64,000 nt of DNA from Enoplosus armatus (lineage: Eukaryota > Chordata > Actinopteri > Centrarchiformes > Enoplosidae), in contig NC_092183.1 in the NCBI RefSeq assembly GCF_043641665.1, positions 5,419,501 to 5,483,500 of the forward strand, read 5' to 3'. Both the position numbers and the translations under genes were made by a program. Of the stretch, positions 51,751-61,089 are shown in pieces (the stretch's first letter is position 1; each line of letters starts with the position of its first letter). The notes beneath the pieces are model-generated. The model had not been told where the DNA came from, made no database searches, and worked only from the letters and a program-made list of their open reading frames with translations.

Positions 51751-53501
51751 AATAATCATGATGTGTGCTTGTCAACACAGTTTATGAATGAAGCTGAACT
51801 ACAATAGTTTGTGAGGGTTAAAACTCACCTGGGATTAAGAGGATGGGAACATTTCCAGGCAGGCGTCTTGGCGGGGCCGGCAAACTCTCCACGTTGAGGG
51901 ATTACCGAAATAAGGGATGAGGATGTCGCTGTGATGTCTTGGATATTGCTTCCCGCCGGTGCTTAGCACAGCCTCGTCAGTCACATTCTGTGATTACCTC
52001 TGAGCTGCACCCAATCATAATTAAGGTGATGACAGACTCACCGAAGCCCAGCTGACGATGCGCCACGCTGCTGTATTGTGGAAAAGACGTCAAGAAGAAA
52101 ACTTCTCATTTCCAAAGGATGCTAAAAAAGCATGAGGGAAACAATGTTTAGAGAGAGAGAACATTATGTCCCCAGATTATCCGAGGCCATTATTCACCAC
52201 GCTCTTTCAAAGAAAGGCAATTTGATGAGGCGAAAGGTGCGAGGAGCTGCTTCAGATGTGACCACTGTATCTCCAGGGGGAGTTTCTATTTCTTTTTTCA
52301 CCACCAGCTGGTTAATCTTTTTCCTCTCCAGAACCTAATAGAGTTCATACTTATTAAAAGCGGATACAGGAGAAGCAGAATGGGTCAGAGCATCCTGGTG
52401 AATGTACTCTCTGGAGAACGGGGAGCGTGAAAGCAATGCTAGAATACAGAACACATGTCAGACTAGTGTCACTCTGAGAAAGATATGAACTCAACAACAG
52501 GACTGTTTCTTCTTTTTTTGATCACTATATTCCTGTTGACCATTACTGTTACTTGGAGGAGAAAAGAGAAAAAATATTGAAAGATGCTCAGAGTAGCATT
52601 TTCAACAAATCAATACACGACAATAAGATTCATTGTGACTCCTTGGTATAATTACTGTCAACATATGAGAACAAGGTTGAGAGGATCATAGCTCTACCTG
52701 ATGCCTGCAGCTTCAGTAGAGCTGTTTCTCACAATTGCCTCCTTTTGTCAGTGTCTGTCTGCATGTGTTTGTTTTCTCTTTGGATTTACTGAAGAGGATA
52801 AAGATGTTGAAAGTGACTTTTCCATGAGCACTTCACTTGTTTGAACATCTGGCATTATGAGACAGCTTTAGCTCTGTGCGCACTGAAAGAATAGTCAAAA
52901 AGACAAACAGCCTCTTCCTGTTATATGCTGTAAATCAAATTTTATGGAGTGTAATGTAATATGGTTGGTTTTTTTTTAAATCTAATCTGAGCAGTATAAA
53001 CGTCAGGATCAGCTCCTACTCAGGGATGGTGTAGTTTGATTTTAGGGTCTCAGAGTTAATGTGGTAAAGATTAAAGGAATTCTTCATAGTTTTCTCTCAT
53101 AGTTTTTCTCAGTGTCGGAGAAGCCAAACGTCAGCCAGATCTATTCTGTGATCAGTCAACCAAACCAGTAAATGCTTGCATGGTTGTTTGAAGTTGTTTT
53201 TACCTCACAGTACAGAACAGTGGAAAAACAAATGTCAAACACAAATACTAACAAAAAAAGTCTCCTCTTTTAAGCATGTATGCAAATTGTGAAAAATGAA
53301 TGTAATTATAAGCTATAAATTACAAAGATGTATTGCACTGTCGCAGTTTTAACCGAAAATGTAATTATAAAGTCCAGTTAACGAGTCCTCCCACTCCACT
53401 GATGTCCACACTGCCACGAAGCAGGGATGAGTTAAACGGTTTGGTGGAACCGACTGGAATGATCTGATTGGTTGAACATCTTGGGGGCTGAAGATGCTTC
53501 A

Positions 53502-53504
<3 letters not shown>

Positions 53505-53540
<36 letters not shown>
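53505..53540. repeat. (AT)n then (GT)n microsatellite
   Basis: Compound dinucleotide tract. Confidence 0.9.
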
Positions 53541-55571
53541 CAACATGGACATGTAAGTGCATGTGTTGATATATGTACATTTATATGCGTAAATATGACC
53601 ATGTATTAATTGTATGTGCATGTTTTTCATGGAAGACTCTTGTGCAGGGTGTGGAAATAGATACTCTCTAACTGAATTTCTTGAATGTGGCATAATATGC
53701 TGCCGATGTACTCGCCTCACATATACCAGATACAGAGCCAACATTAAAAAACACTGATTAAAGTGCTCTTTGTCTCCAATGGTTTCTTTCATTCTATCTT
53801 TGTGCTCGAAGCACCAAACCAAGCTGCTTCATCGCCAGCACTGCTTGCAGTTTCTTCCACTCCACAAGGTCGCGCAGATAAAATTCAAGACAAGTTTAGC
53901 ATTTTAAATTGAGGTTAAAGGGTATTGGGATTCTCCATGTGGTCCCACTTTGCTTATTAAGTCAAGGTAAACTTGTTTCAACCCAGGTTTTACCTCTAAG
54001 GGCAACGAATAGATAGATACATAGACAAGTAAATAGATTTTCCACATCTTTCTTCTTTGCAGCAGTATGTGACCTCACGTTTAGGGTCTTTTGAGCACCC
54101 ACTTCTACATAAAGTGGTAAGCATACATCACATCCTCCACTGTTTTTTTTTCTTCCATTTTCTGCTCTCCATGAACAGTGCAGCAGCCACTGCAGCTTGT
54201 TGTTTCCTGAATGTAAAGTAGAGCGGAATAAGCATGTTGTATCACAGAAACTGTGCCTCTGACATAACCAGCTTGTTGACAACTGATTTTGAGTGCACCA
54301 CACTCAAAATCATTTCTCAACAGCAAAGAAATAATATAGCCCCAAATACTGGCTGTTAGCTTGTGTGTAAAAGAAGTGTGACAATCTATAGTGGCTACAT
54401 CTTATATCCAAACAGAGGAAAAAGAGGTGTAGACAACAAAACATGAAATCGATTTCCATGTAGACACAATGTGGAGTTATAGATGATCAAATAATACATC
54501 ATATTCAAGTGTGGACATGCCTAACCTTTATTCTGCTGCCAGAGGGTTTCCTGACAAGGACATGTGCTGCATGGTAATCTCTTCTCATTGGACTTTGCAG
54601 CACTGTCATATGCTCCCCATCCCTCTTTTGGTCGCTGACTGCCACTGTGTGGTCATAAATATTTAACACCTTTCTGCTGCAGTTAGGTTTAAACTCTTTC
54701 ACTTTACAAGCCTTAAGAAATTTGATTCCTGCTTGCCATTTATGAAACAGTAACGGTGTACACTGTAGGGACGACTTAAAGATGAAATGGAAACATTTAA
54801 TGCAAGTCTCACATTGTTCCTTCCCAAAACAAAAGAACAAGTTTCTTTATACCTAGAGAACCCTAATCTTGTCTCATGGGCAAAAAATGTAATCTACCTC
54901 GGCAAAAACAATTCTGTTCTCCCAACACTCCAGCCTCCATCATCCATCATCATTAAAGAAAAGAAAAAAATGAAACCAGCTTCTGGCAATGTACTTGCCT
55001 TGTATTTCTGAGCCCATTTTGTTGTTTGATGGCGTATTTTGCTCTATTACCTTGTGAAGTCATGTCACTCCATGACAGTTTGGCTGACGTGGCATCAGGT
55101 TTTGACATTTAGAGTGAGGCTAAAAGGATGTTTTTGGTCTTTTTTAATACATCAACTGCAAATGTCAAGATTTGGCATCAGTGTTTTTAAAAAAAAATCA
55201 AATAGTACTGGCTTCTTTCTAGAGCTGTCATTTTGATCAGAAGTCATACGGGAAGATACAGCACGCAGACATTTCTGCACTAACAGTGGCCTCAAAAGAC
55301 CAGAATGCAATGCAGTCACAAAATATATAGAATGTCACAATCCAGTTTTTACGAAATGATATTTTAATACTTACAATGCCACAATTGATTGAAGGTAACA
55401 AACTCACATTCATTCTCTGGCAGTTGTTGAGAGGCATACTGGGAAATGTAAAGCTCACAATGCAGTTTTAGGAACAGTAAGTAAACAAAAGTACTGTATA
55501 TTAGAATTTTTTAGACATTCCACATTGTAAATATCTAAAAGTGTATGGTTAATTGAAAGATAATTTTTGCT

Positions 55572-55892
55572 TTAATGGTACATATCATGGGTGGGCGACA
55601 TGGGCAGCACGCTGCGGTGGTAGGGCAGCCCGTACACAGGACTCATCCCTGCGTGGCGGAAGCTGTCCACCTTGCCAAACTGGCGCAGATGGAAGAGCAG
55701 GGTGAGCTTTCGGGTCATGGTCCTGAGCGCCAGGAAGGAGGCCAGGATCTGGGCGAGCAGGAAGAGGAGGTAGAGCGAGTGGACGGCTCTCTCTAGAGGC
55801 AGGATGATAATTCCTTCATCGGTCAGGAAAAACAGCAGCACTGGCAGCTGGAACATGAAAGACAGGAGCCAGAAGGCTGCCAGCTCTGGCAC
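55572..55892 (-). CDS. tmem17: tmem17-family coding exon 4 with stop
   Basis: The acceptor is CATCAG before GTGCCAGAGCTG, phase 0. The exon encodes TM3, TM4 and the C-terminal tail ending T-H-D-M-Y-H, with TAA at 55574-55572. Confidence 0.93.
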   Translation of the reverse strand: MPELAAFWLLSFMFQLPVLLFFLTDEGIIILPLERAVHSLYLLFLLAQILASFLALRTMTRKLTLLFHLRQFGKVDSFRHAGMSPVYGLPYHRSVLPMSPTHDMYH

Positions 55893-56020
55893 CTGATGAC
55901 AGGGAGGGAAGCAGACAGAATTTGGGCTGGTCGATGGAGGCGATGCAATAGATAGAGCAGTCCGGCATCAAGTGCTTCAGTTGTATCCACATGAAAGCAC
56001 AGACACACACACCTGCACGT

Positions 56021-56059
<39 letters not shown>

Positions 56060-57787
56060 CAATAGACAGTTGTAGCCAAGAGCTGATTGTTTACACATGC
56101 AGCCAGAATACTTAAGCAGCCACTTCCTCCGCTGTGTTATTCAGGAGACGGGTTCATAAAAGAGCTCTGCGATGGGCTTCAGAGAGGATGTTGGTTTGAA
56201 TTACCTTTTCTTTAAGGTTGCCAATGTAGCCCAGATAAAGTCGGACCACTTCAATGACTGTGAGGAGGATCATCCCGGTTATGAGCAGAGCCTGGTAGTA
56301 CCCAGGAAGATAATAGAACTGGAAATAAAGCAGAGCTTGGATGTCAGAGTGTCAGGAAGGTATGAAAGCATCTTTTTACTTGTAGCTCACTGGACTTCAA
56401 ACTATTTGGTGGCCACACACAGATACACAGATAACGGTATGATGTGATATAATGTGTGATGTAATGCTCATGGCATAAGTTTGTCTTTACAGAAAGATGA
56501 GATAGTCCCAGTGAAAAGTGGTGCAGTCGCATGTATGTGGTACTTTCACTCCAGCATTTTCTGGTTAGATCTGAGGGGTTGCCATATGGTCTCTTTTGGC
56601 TGCTACCACTAGACGGCGCCAAAGTCAAACCTTTTCCAATTTGATGCATAGTGGATTAAATGAGTGGATTCAATGGGTAAAGCCTTTAAGTGCAGTGAAG
56701 TAAAGCATAAAATGCTCTCAGTCACCAGAATAAACCTTTGTCCATTTGACGCAACATGACAGGTCATCCAAACTTTCCAATGAATGATCTGCCTATCAGT
56801 CCTACAATTCCTGGTTCCTGTATAATACATCAGTGTGAACCCAGAACAGTGAGAATGTAGATCACCAACTAACCTTTACTTCCAACATGAAAACAGCAGA
56901 AAACCACCAACAGGGAAAATAAAACATGTTGAAGTACAGCAGCATCTGCAGGGGAAGGTGGGAAACCAGCTCGTTGACCACTGCAAGACGAATAACAAGT
57001 ACAGTGTATAAACACTCACATTCATCACATCTTTGCACAATACTCATCATAGCAGACAGTAGTATGGAATACAATACTCCACAGATGTCATAATATAATA
57101 TAATAATAATGAACACAGCTCATGAAAAGGGATCTAATCTGTAATGTCACTTAATCACAATTACCAGCACTGCAAAAATGAATCATAGGTTCAATGCCAG
57201 TAAACATCATTTGTCAGTTACAGATGAGTCATGTGACTTTTTAAAGTGACAAATCTTCAAAAAGGCCAACACGTACGTCAATAATGGCAGGAGCATCGCT
57301 CAATGAAAATAGAATTAATGTGGCAAGAGATACAGAGTTAAAAATGATGTCAACGTGTGACAATCACAGGCTGGGTTTGCTACAACCCACTCCCCGGAGG
57401 GAAACGTCAATATGGGACGATTCAACAGTTGCTGCAAATCAGAGTTAAAGGAGTTTTTGTGCAGTGTTCACATTATTTTGTCTACCCCTTACAGTTACAT
57501 ATATGATATCAGAATTTGTTTCAAATACACAGAATTACATATTTTCCCCGTATGTTATCACTATACTATATTATAATATATTCTAAAATGCTATCTTACA
57601 TCACAGCAGTAAACTCCACTGTACTATCGCTGTGAACAGTTTGTGGAACCAGTAACCAACCAGAGGCGTCCTCCTGCTCCCTGGTGAAGTCGCTGTCTGC
57701 TGTCCTGTTGTTGGTGAACACAGAGCCTCCCATGTAGGCCAGACCCATCTGCAGGTTCTCGGGAACAGGTGAGTAAAACACAGGCAT
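55572..57787 (-). CDS. tmem17: transmembrane protein 17 family
   Basis: Four exons on the minus strand (57661-57787, 56874-56980, 56205-56318, 55572-55892) join to 669 nt, 222 residues; human TMEM17 is 198. TMEM17 is a tetraspan membrane protein of the MKS/B9 complex at the ciliary transition zone. Four hydrophobic segments appear at about residues 53-75, 86-107, 120-139 and 150-172. Family signatures include N-E-L-V-S-x-L-P-L-Q-M-L-L-Y-F-N near residue 45, R-L-Y-L-G-Y-I-G-N-L at 104-113, and V-P-E-L-A-x-F-W-L-L-S at 117-127. The start is the first in-frame ATG of an exon whose S-V-F-x-x-N-R-T matches the family N-terminus. The last 25-30 residues, rich in His, Pro and Met, extend past the human protein. 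Fish carry more than one tmem17 gene; which one this is remains open. Confidence 0.93.
55893..56204 (-). other. tmem17: tmem17-family intron 3
   Basis: This 312-bp GT-AG intron consists largely of a CA/GT tract (56022-56055), which accounts for the GT-coded frames seen here. Confidence 0.9.
56022..56055. repeat. (CA)n microsatellite in tmem17 intron
   Basis: CA tract of about 34 bases. Confidence 0.95.
56205..56318 (-). CDS. tmem17: tmem17-family coding exon 3
   Basis: The acceptor TTTATTTCCAG precedes TTCTATTATC; the donor is AAAAG|GTAATT. Exactly 38 codons, phase 0 at both ends, encode Y-Y-L-P-G-Y-Y-Q, TM2 and G-Y-I-G-N-L-K-E-K. Confidence 0.93.
56319..56873 (-). other. tmem17: tmem17-family intron 2
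   Basis: This 555-bp intron runs from GTTAGT to TTTCCAG. No other feature is seen in it. Confidence 0.9.
56874..56980 (-). CDS. tmem17: tmem17-family coding exon 2
   Basis: The acceptor CGTCTTGCAG precedes TGGTCAACGAG, whose first two bases complete Val43. The donor is AAG|GTTAGT. The exon encodes the N-E-L-V-S-H-L-P-L-Q signature and TM1. Confidence 0.93.
56981..57660 (-). other. tmem17: tmem17-family intron 1
   Basis: A 680-bp intron with a weak donor (G|GTTGGT) and a good acceptor. AT-rich, with no other gene seen. Confidence 0.8.
57661..57787 (-). CDS. tmem17: tmem17-family coding exon 1
   Basis: The ATG at 57787-57785 opens 42 codons plus one base. Identity rests on frame continuity with exon 2 and on the S-V-F-T-N-N-R-T stretch. 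The donor GTTGGT is poor, so the exon end is the least certain junction of the gene. A GTG|GTTACT site a few codons further on is out of phase. Confidence 0.8.
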
Positions 57788-58386
57788 TGTGGGTAGAGCC
57801 GGGGACCATGACCAAGCCAAGTGTAACAGTCCAAAACTGTGTTTGTGTCCCTGTGTCTACTGCTGCTAATCCTTGTTGTGTTAACTCACACAAGTACACA
57901 AATGCATGAAGGCACAGATACAAACGGACACACACACACACGCGCATGCTGGCAGACACCGCTGCTAATCAGATTACAGTGAAGGGGGCGGGCGGAGGAT
58001 TAGGCTGAGACAGCGACATGGCAGTTTGTTAGTAAGTTACTGGCCATTTATGATGCTCAGTGTGTTTATCTAATTAGAGAATGTAACAGTTATTTAAGCT
58101 CTGCAAAGATAAAATAGGTCCAGCAGAATAGGGACCAACATGAAAACCAGAACAATGCATGTTCATTAAAGAAAAAGGAAATCTTCCGCAATTTTACCCA
58201 ACACATATAATTGTTCTCCCATAGAGACAAAGCACATTCAAATGTATGTTTTCAGTGTGTATGGCGCATACTCTGTGATGTGCTACATATACCATTCTAG
58301 TCGAGCGGTAGCCTATATTAAATGTAGACATCAGACACATTAAACACATTCACACTCAATCATTTACTGTGGTGTTTCCGGCTTTT

Positions 58387-58392
58387 TTTAAT
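58387..58392 (-). promoter_or_regulatory. selenoe: possible fep15 poly(A) signal ATTAAA
   Basis: On the minus strand an ATTAAA lies about 60 bases past the SECIS hairpin, in an A/T-rich stretch. This is the expected position for the 3' end of a short selenoprotein mRNA. Confidence 0.4.
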
Positions 58393-58447
58393 TTAAATTC
58401 AGCATATAAACAGAGTGACACAGCACGCCGCACCCGGCCAGCAAGTC

Positions 58448-58498
58448 CTCAGAATGGAGCCTGGCTAATCGTTTTGGCCTTGGGGCCCCACTCGTCAT
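58448..58498 (-). promoter_or_regulatory. selenoe: SECIS element of fep15
   Basis: On the minus strand, 46 bases after the stop codon, ATGA (58498-58495) opens a hairpin closed by TGAG (58451-58448). This gives the tandem G-A pairs of the SECIS quartet. Next to it, GAGTGGGGCC pairs with GGCTCCATTC, about ten pairs including wobbles. An unpaired AA follows in CCCCAAGG, then a small GGC/GCC mini-stem, which is a form-2 SECIS shape. SECIS elements recruit SBP2 and eEFSec so that UGA is read as selenocysteine. Folding was done by eye. Confidence 0.87.
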
Positions 58499-58543
58499 TA
58501 ATGTGGCTGGGGTGCAGCGGCAGAGTTTGGCCACAAGGGGTCG

Positions 58544-58687
58544 TCACAGCTCGTCCCTGGGGGCGCGCAGGGGGAAATGCTGGAACTCCTCTGGCACCTC
58601 TTCCCCTTTCTGGGACCTCTTGAAGAAACCGAGTGAGTCTAACAGGCTGCCGATCTCGTCTGCCTTCATTTTCTTCACGGGAACAGT
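58544..58687 (-). CDS. selenoe: fep15 coding exon 4 with RDEL and stop
   Basis: The acceptor CACGTCAG precedes ACTGTTCCCGTG, phase 0. The exon encodes T-V-P-V-K-K-M-K-A-D-E-I, the L-G-F-F-K-R segment and V-P-E-E-F-Q, ending R-A-P-R-D-E-L and TGA at 58546-58544. The terminal TGA is in the exon closest to the SECIS, so it should act as a stop while codon 43 is recoded. Confidence 0.96.
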   Translation of the reverse strand, partial: TVPVKKMKADEIGSLLDSLGFFKRSQKGEEVPEEFQHFPLRAPRDEL

Positions 58688-60382
58688 CTGACGTGTCGGG
58701 CAGGAAACACACACAAGTACAGACACACATGCATTTGGACACATGGTGAAAGGCTTAAAGGCAGTGATGCAGTGTAAATTAGATGTGTGCAGAGAAGTGT
58801 GTTTGCAGACGTACAGTGTGTTCTGATTCCCGTTAGTTTATACTGATACATTAATTTGATTTACCGACATTGGATTTTTATTAAAACCTTGAGTCACTGC
58901 TGATATAGAGGTTCCTCCTGCACATTTGTTTTCATTTATTTGTTCAATAATTTAGTCTCTGAAATAAATCTTCATATATAGTCAAATTACAGTCTGAAAG
59001 GGCGCCCACATTATGAAGCAATAAATGAAAACAACAAACATTAGAGCCTGAATGTCACAAAAGAACATGAGCTTTATAAAGGTGAAAACCTCAAGAAAGC
59101 AGTGAGTTTACTTTTAATTCACAGTAATGGCATTTAGAAGAGGCTAACGCTAAAGATATCCATCAGTATTTGAATGCAGGTTCGGGGGCTTTTTCCAAAA
59201 ATTAAGTGTATGGGGAACAGTTGTAATTTCAGGGCATAAAAATGTTGAAATTGATATCAGCATTCATACCAACTATCATGTTTCAGTATAAAAAATATTT
59301 CTCAGCTGTCAGAAAACCACATTTATATACTTTCTTACTCTCCCTCTTTCTTGCCATCTTTTTTTTCTTTGTTATTCCGTCTCGCTCTTTCAAACACACT
59401 CAGTCTTGACTTGGTATCTGACAGAGGATCTGATATCAGATGCAGCAGTCTTAAAACTTCCCTACATGAATCTGTCTTGACATTCTGGCGCTCCCTAGAT
59501 AAGCCCCATCACAAGGCAGATGAGTAAAAGATCCCTGAACTCACATCTCACCTTTACAACCTCGTCCTTTTCGTTATAGAATATCAGACGTGGATTCTTC
59601 TCCTCCGATGAATCATATTCCAAGTTGTGGCTACACAGGAAGGAAGGGATCAAGGGAAACAACAGGTAGGTAGTGAAGAATAAAGCGCATCCATCTGTTT
59701 TGCTATTTTTAGACTCACTCAACATGATTTCAACTTGGAAGAGCAGAGTTTTGGAAAGCTCACAGAGCTGGCACTGGGCTTGGCAACTTGCTAGGAACAT
59801 TGTTTTGTTTATGGAAGAGGTCATGAGAAAATCTGTGGTGTGTTTTCTGGAAAAGTCAGGTCTTACCAAAAAGCCTGAGCAGCACAAGGATACTATAAAG
59901 CCCAGCGCTCCATGAGAAAATGATGGAGCTCCGGCATTTTTTTTATGCCTCATCCGACCACACTGGGAGCCTGCAGGGATGACAACAGACAGTTGTTAAA
60001 GCAGCATGACAATTAGCATTGTGCACTCGTCGTTCTTTGTGTGATCAAAGGCCCCAGAAATAGGTTTCATAGGTTTACTCATTGTCCCATTTGCTCGTTG
60101 GATGGTGCCCCCTGTCCTCTTTACATGTGTATATTTAATTTCAGACCTTTAAAGTTTTCTTGTCTCTGCGTAAAATAATTTAACATTGACGACATAACAT
60201 TTTATGGTCATGAGAAGACATCCAGATGAAATTCTAAAGTTATCCATGTTGTGCGGATTTCAGTCTGTACTCACCAGCAGTTTGCCTCTGGCTATAACAA
60301 GCTTTTCTTCAATCGCTGTGTCGTTGTTAGAGTCTGATGCCCGAACAGCGAGGGCAAGGGTGAGCACCAAGAAGGCCCACAT
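58544..60382 (-). CDS. selenoe: fish 15-kDa selenoprotein Fep15 (selenoprotein E)
   Basis: Four exons (60275-60382, 59894-59970, 59552-59630, 58544-58687) join to 408 nt, 135 residues, with an in-frame TGA at codon 43 read as Sec. The protein has an N-terminal signal peptide (M-W-A-F-L-V-L-T-L-A-L-A-V-R-A), the Sec site in S-V-V-G-U-G, a thioredoxin-like domain of the Sep15/SelM family, and a C-terminal R-D-E-L that would hold it in the ER. Fep15 is known only from fishes and differs from Sep15 and SelM in having Sec without a partner Cys; no cysteine occurs in this whole sequence. Its function is unknown, though a redox or protein-folding role is inferred from the family. A SECIS hairpin follows in the 3' UTR. 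Published short symbol: fep15. Confidence 0.97.
58688..59551 (-). other. selenoe: fep15 intron 3
   Basis: An 864-bp GT-AG intron (GTGAGA to CGTCAG) that contains no other recognised feature. Confidence 0.9.
59552..59630 (-). CDS. selenoe: fep15 coding exon 3
   Basis: The acceptor TCCTGTGTAG precedes CCACAACTTGG; the first C completes Tyr62 (TA|C). Then H-N-L-E-Y-D-S-S-E-E-K-N-P-R-L follows, up to E-V-V-K. The donor is AAG|GTGAGA. Confidence 0.96.
59894..59970 (-). CDS. selenoe: fep15 coding exon 2, carrying the Sec codon
   Basis: The acceptor CATCCCTGCAG precedes GCTCCCAGTGTG. The exon encodes A-P-S-V-V-G-U-G-I-K-K-M-P-E-L, with TGA at 59952-59950, then H-H-F-L-M-E-R-W-A-L plus TA. The donor is TA|GTATCC; the split Tyr codon restores the frame. 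If intron 2 were retained, the donor itself would read TAG, an immediate stop. Confidence 0.95.
60275..60382 (-). CDS. selenoe: fep15 coding exon 1 (signal peptide)
   Basis: The ATG at 60382-60380 opens 36 codons ending I-A-R-G-K-L-L, phase 0, with donor CTG|GTGAGT. The first 15 residues form a typical short signal sequence, which fixes the start; cleavage is likely after A-V-R-A. Confidence 0.96.
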
Positions 60383-61089
60383 TTTCTTTTAATGACAAAT
60401 TAGTATCTTTGAGTGCTTTTGCCTGAGTTGTTTCCAACAATATGTAACCCTTTAATCCACTTGGACAGTTTCTCAGGGTGGGCAAGACCATGACACATCC
60501 CTATAGGGGAGCGGTGCCCTCCTGTGTTAGATTTTTTTCCTGTTTCTTGTTGTTTTTCTATCAAAAATTCTCTATAATCTGAGAAGTAGGCCACTGTTTA
60601 GCCAACTGGTCTGCATATATACTTATTTTGCTGCAGTCTTGGTTATTAGGCCGTTTTTGATTTTTCAAAGGCCATGCAGAGGCCCCTGGTTTTATAGTTT
60701 ATAGTTTCTTCCACATCATATGTCCACAGAAACCACAGAACATCTGTGCTCTTATCACTTTTTCCCATATAGTTAACGTGCAGGTGGTTGATGGCCACTG
60801 AGAGCCAGCCACACTCTCAAAGCTCCTGAAAAGCACATTTTATGTAAACTGGATTTGTACAGGTGACCTTAAAAGAAGAAGGACTTGCATTTGTCCTCAT
60901 TCATCCCTTTTCTTAGAAACAATTATTGAGAAACTTGTTTGAATAAACTGAAAAGAAATGTATTTTGAATCTCGGGATAGTTTCTGGTAGGAGAGAATCT
61001 GTATTAACTAAGAGAACCAACCATCCAACTTAAACTCAAAGATGTGTTAATAGCTAGTGGTGAGGGCAACATCAGTCCCTTTTTTAACT

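Larger units (their letters stand above)
37200..55571. other. intergenic region between cabp7 and the tmem17-family gene
   Basis: About 18 kb in which I recognise no gene. The open frames (for example 45096-45392 minus and 48406-48690 plus) match no family I know. Contents are simple repeats (38211-38232 TTA, 41364-41383 and 41489-41508 CA, 46810-46823 C, 53505-53540 TA/TG) and diverged repeat copies near 40.7, 43.6, 44.3, 44.8, 46.9, 49.3 and 50.9-51.7 kb. Confidence 0.6.

Noticed and set aside
59495..59953. 152-codon minus-strand open frame across fep15 exons 2 and 3
   Set aside because: It is in the wrong frame for exon 2 and reads through intron 2; the true frame uses the TGA as Sec.
60614..60623. 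TATATAT word on the minus strand upstream of fep15
   Set aside because: A TATA box about 230 bp upstream of the ATG is possible, but such words are common in this AT-rich DNA and nothing marks a start site.
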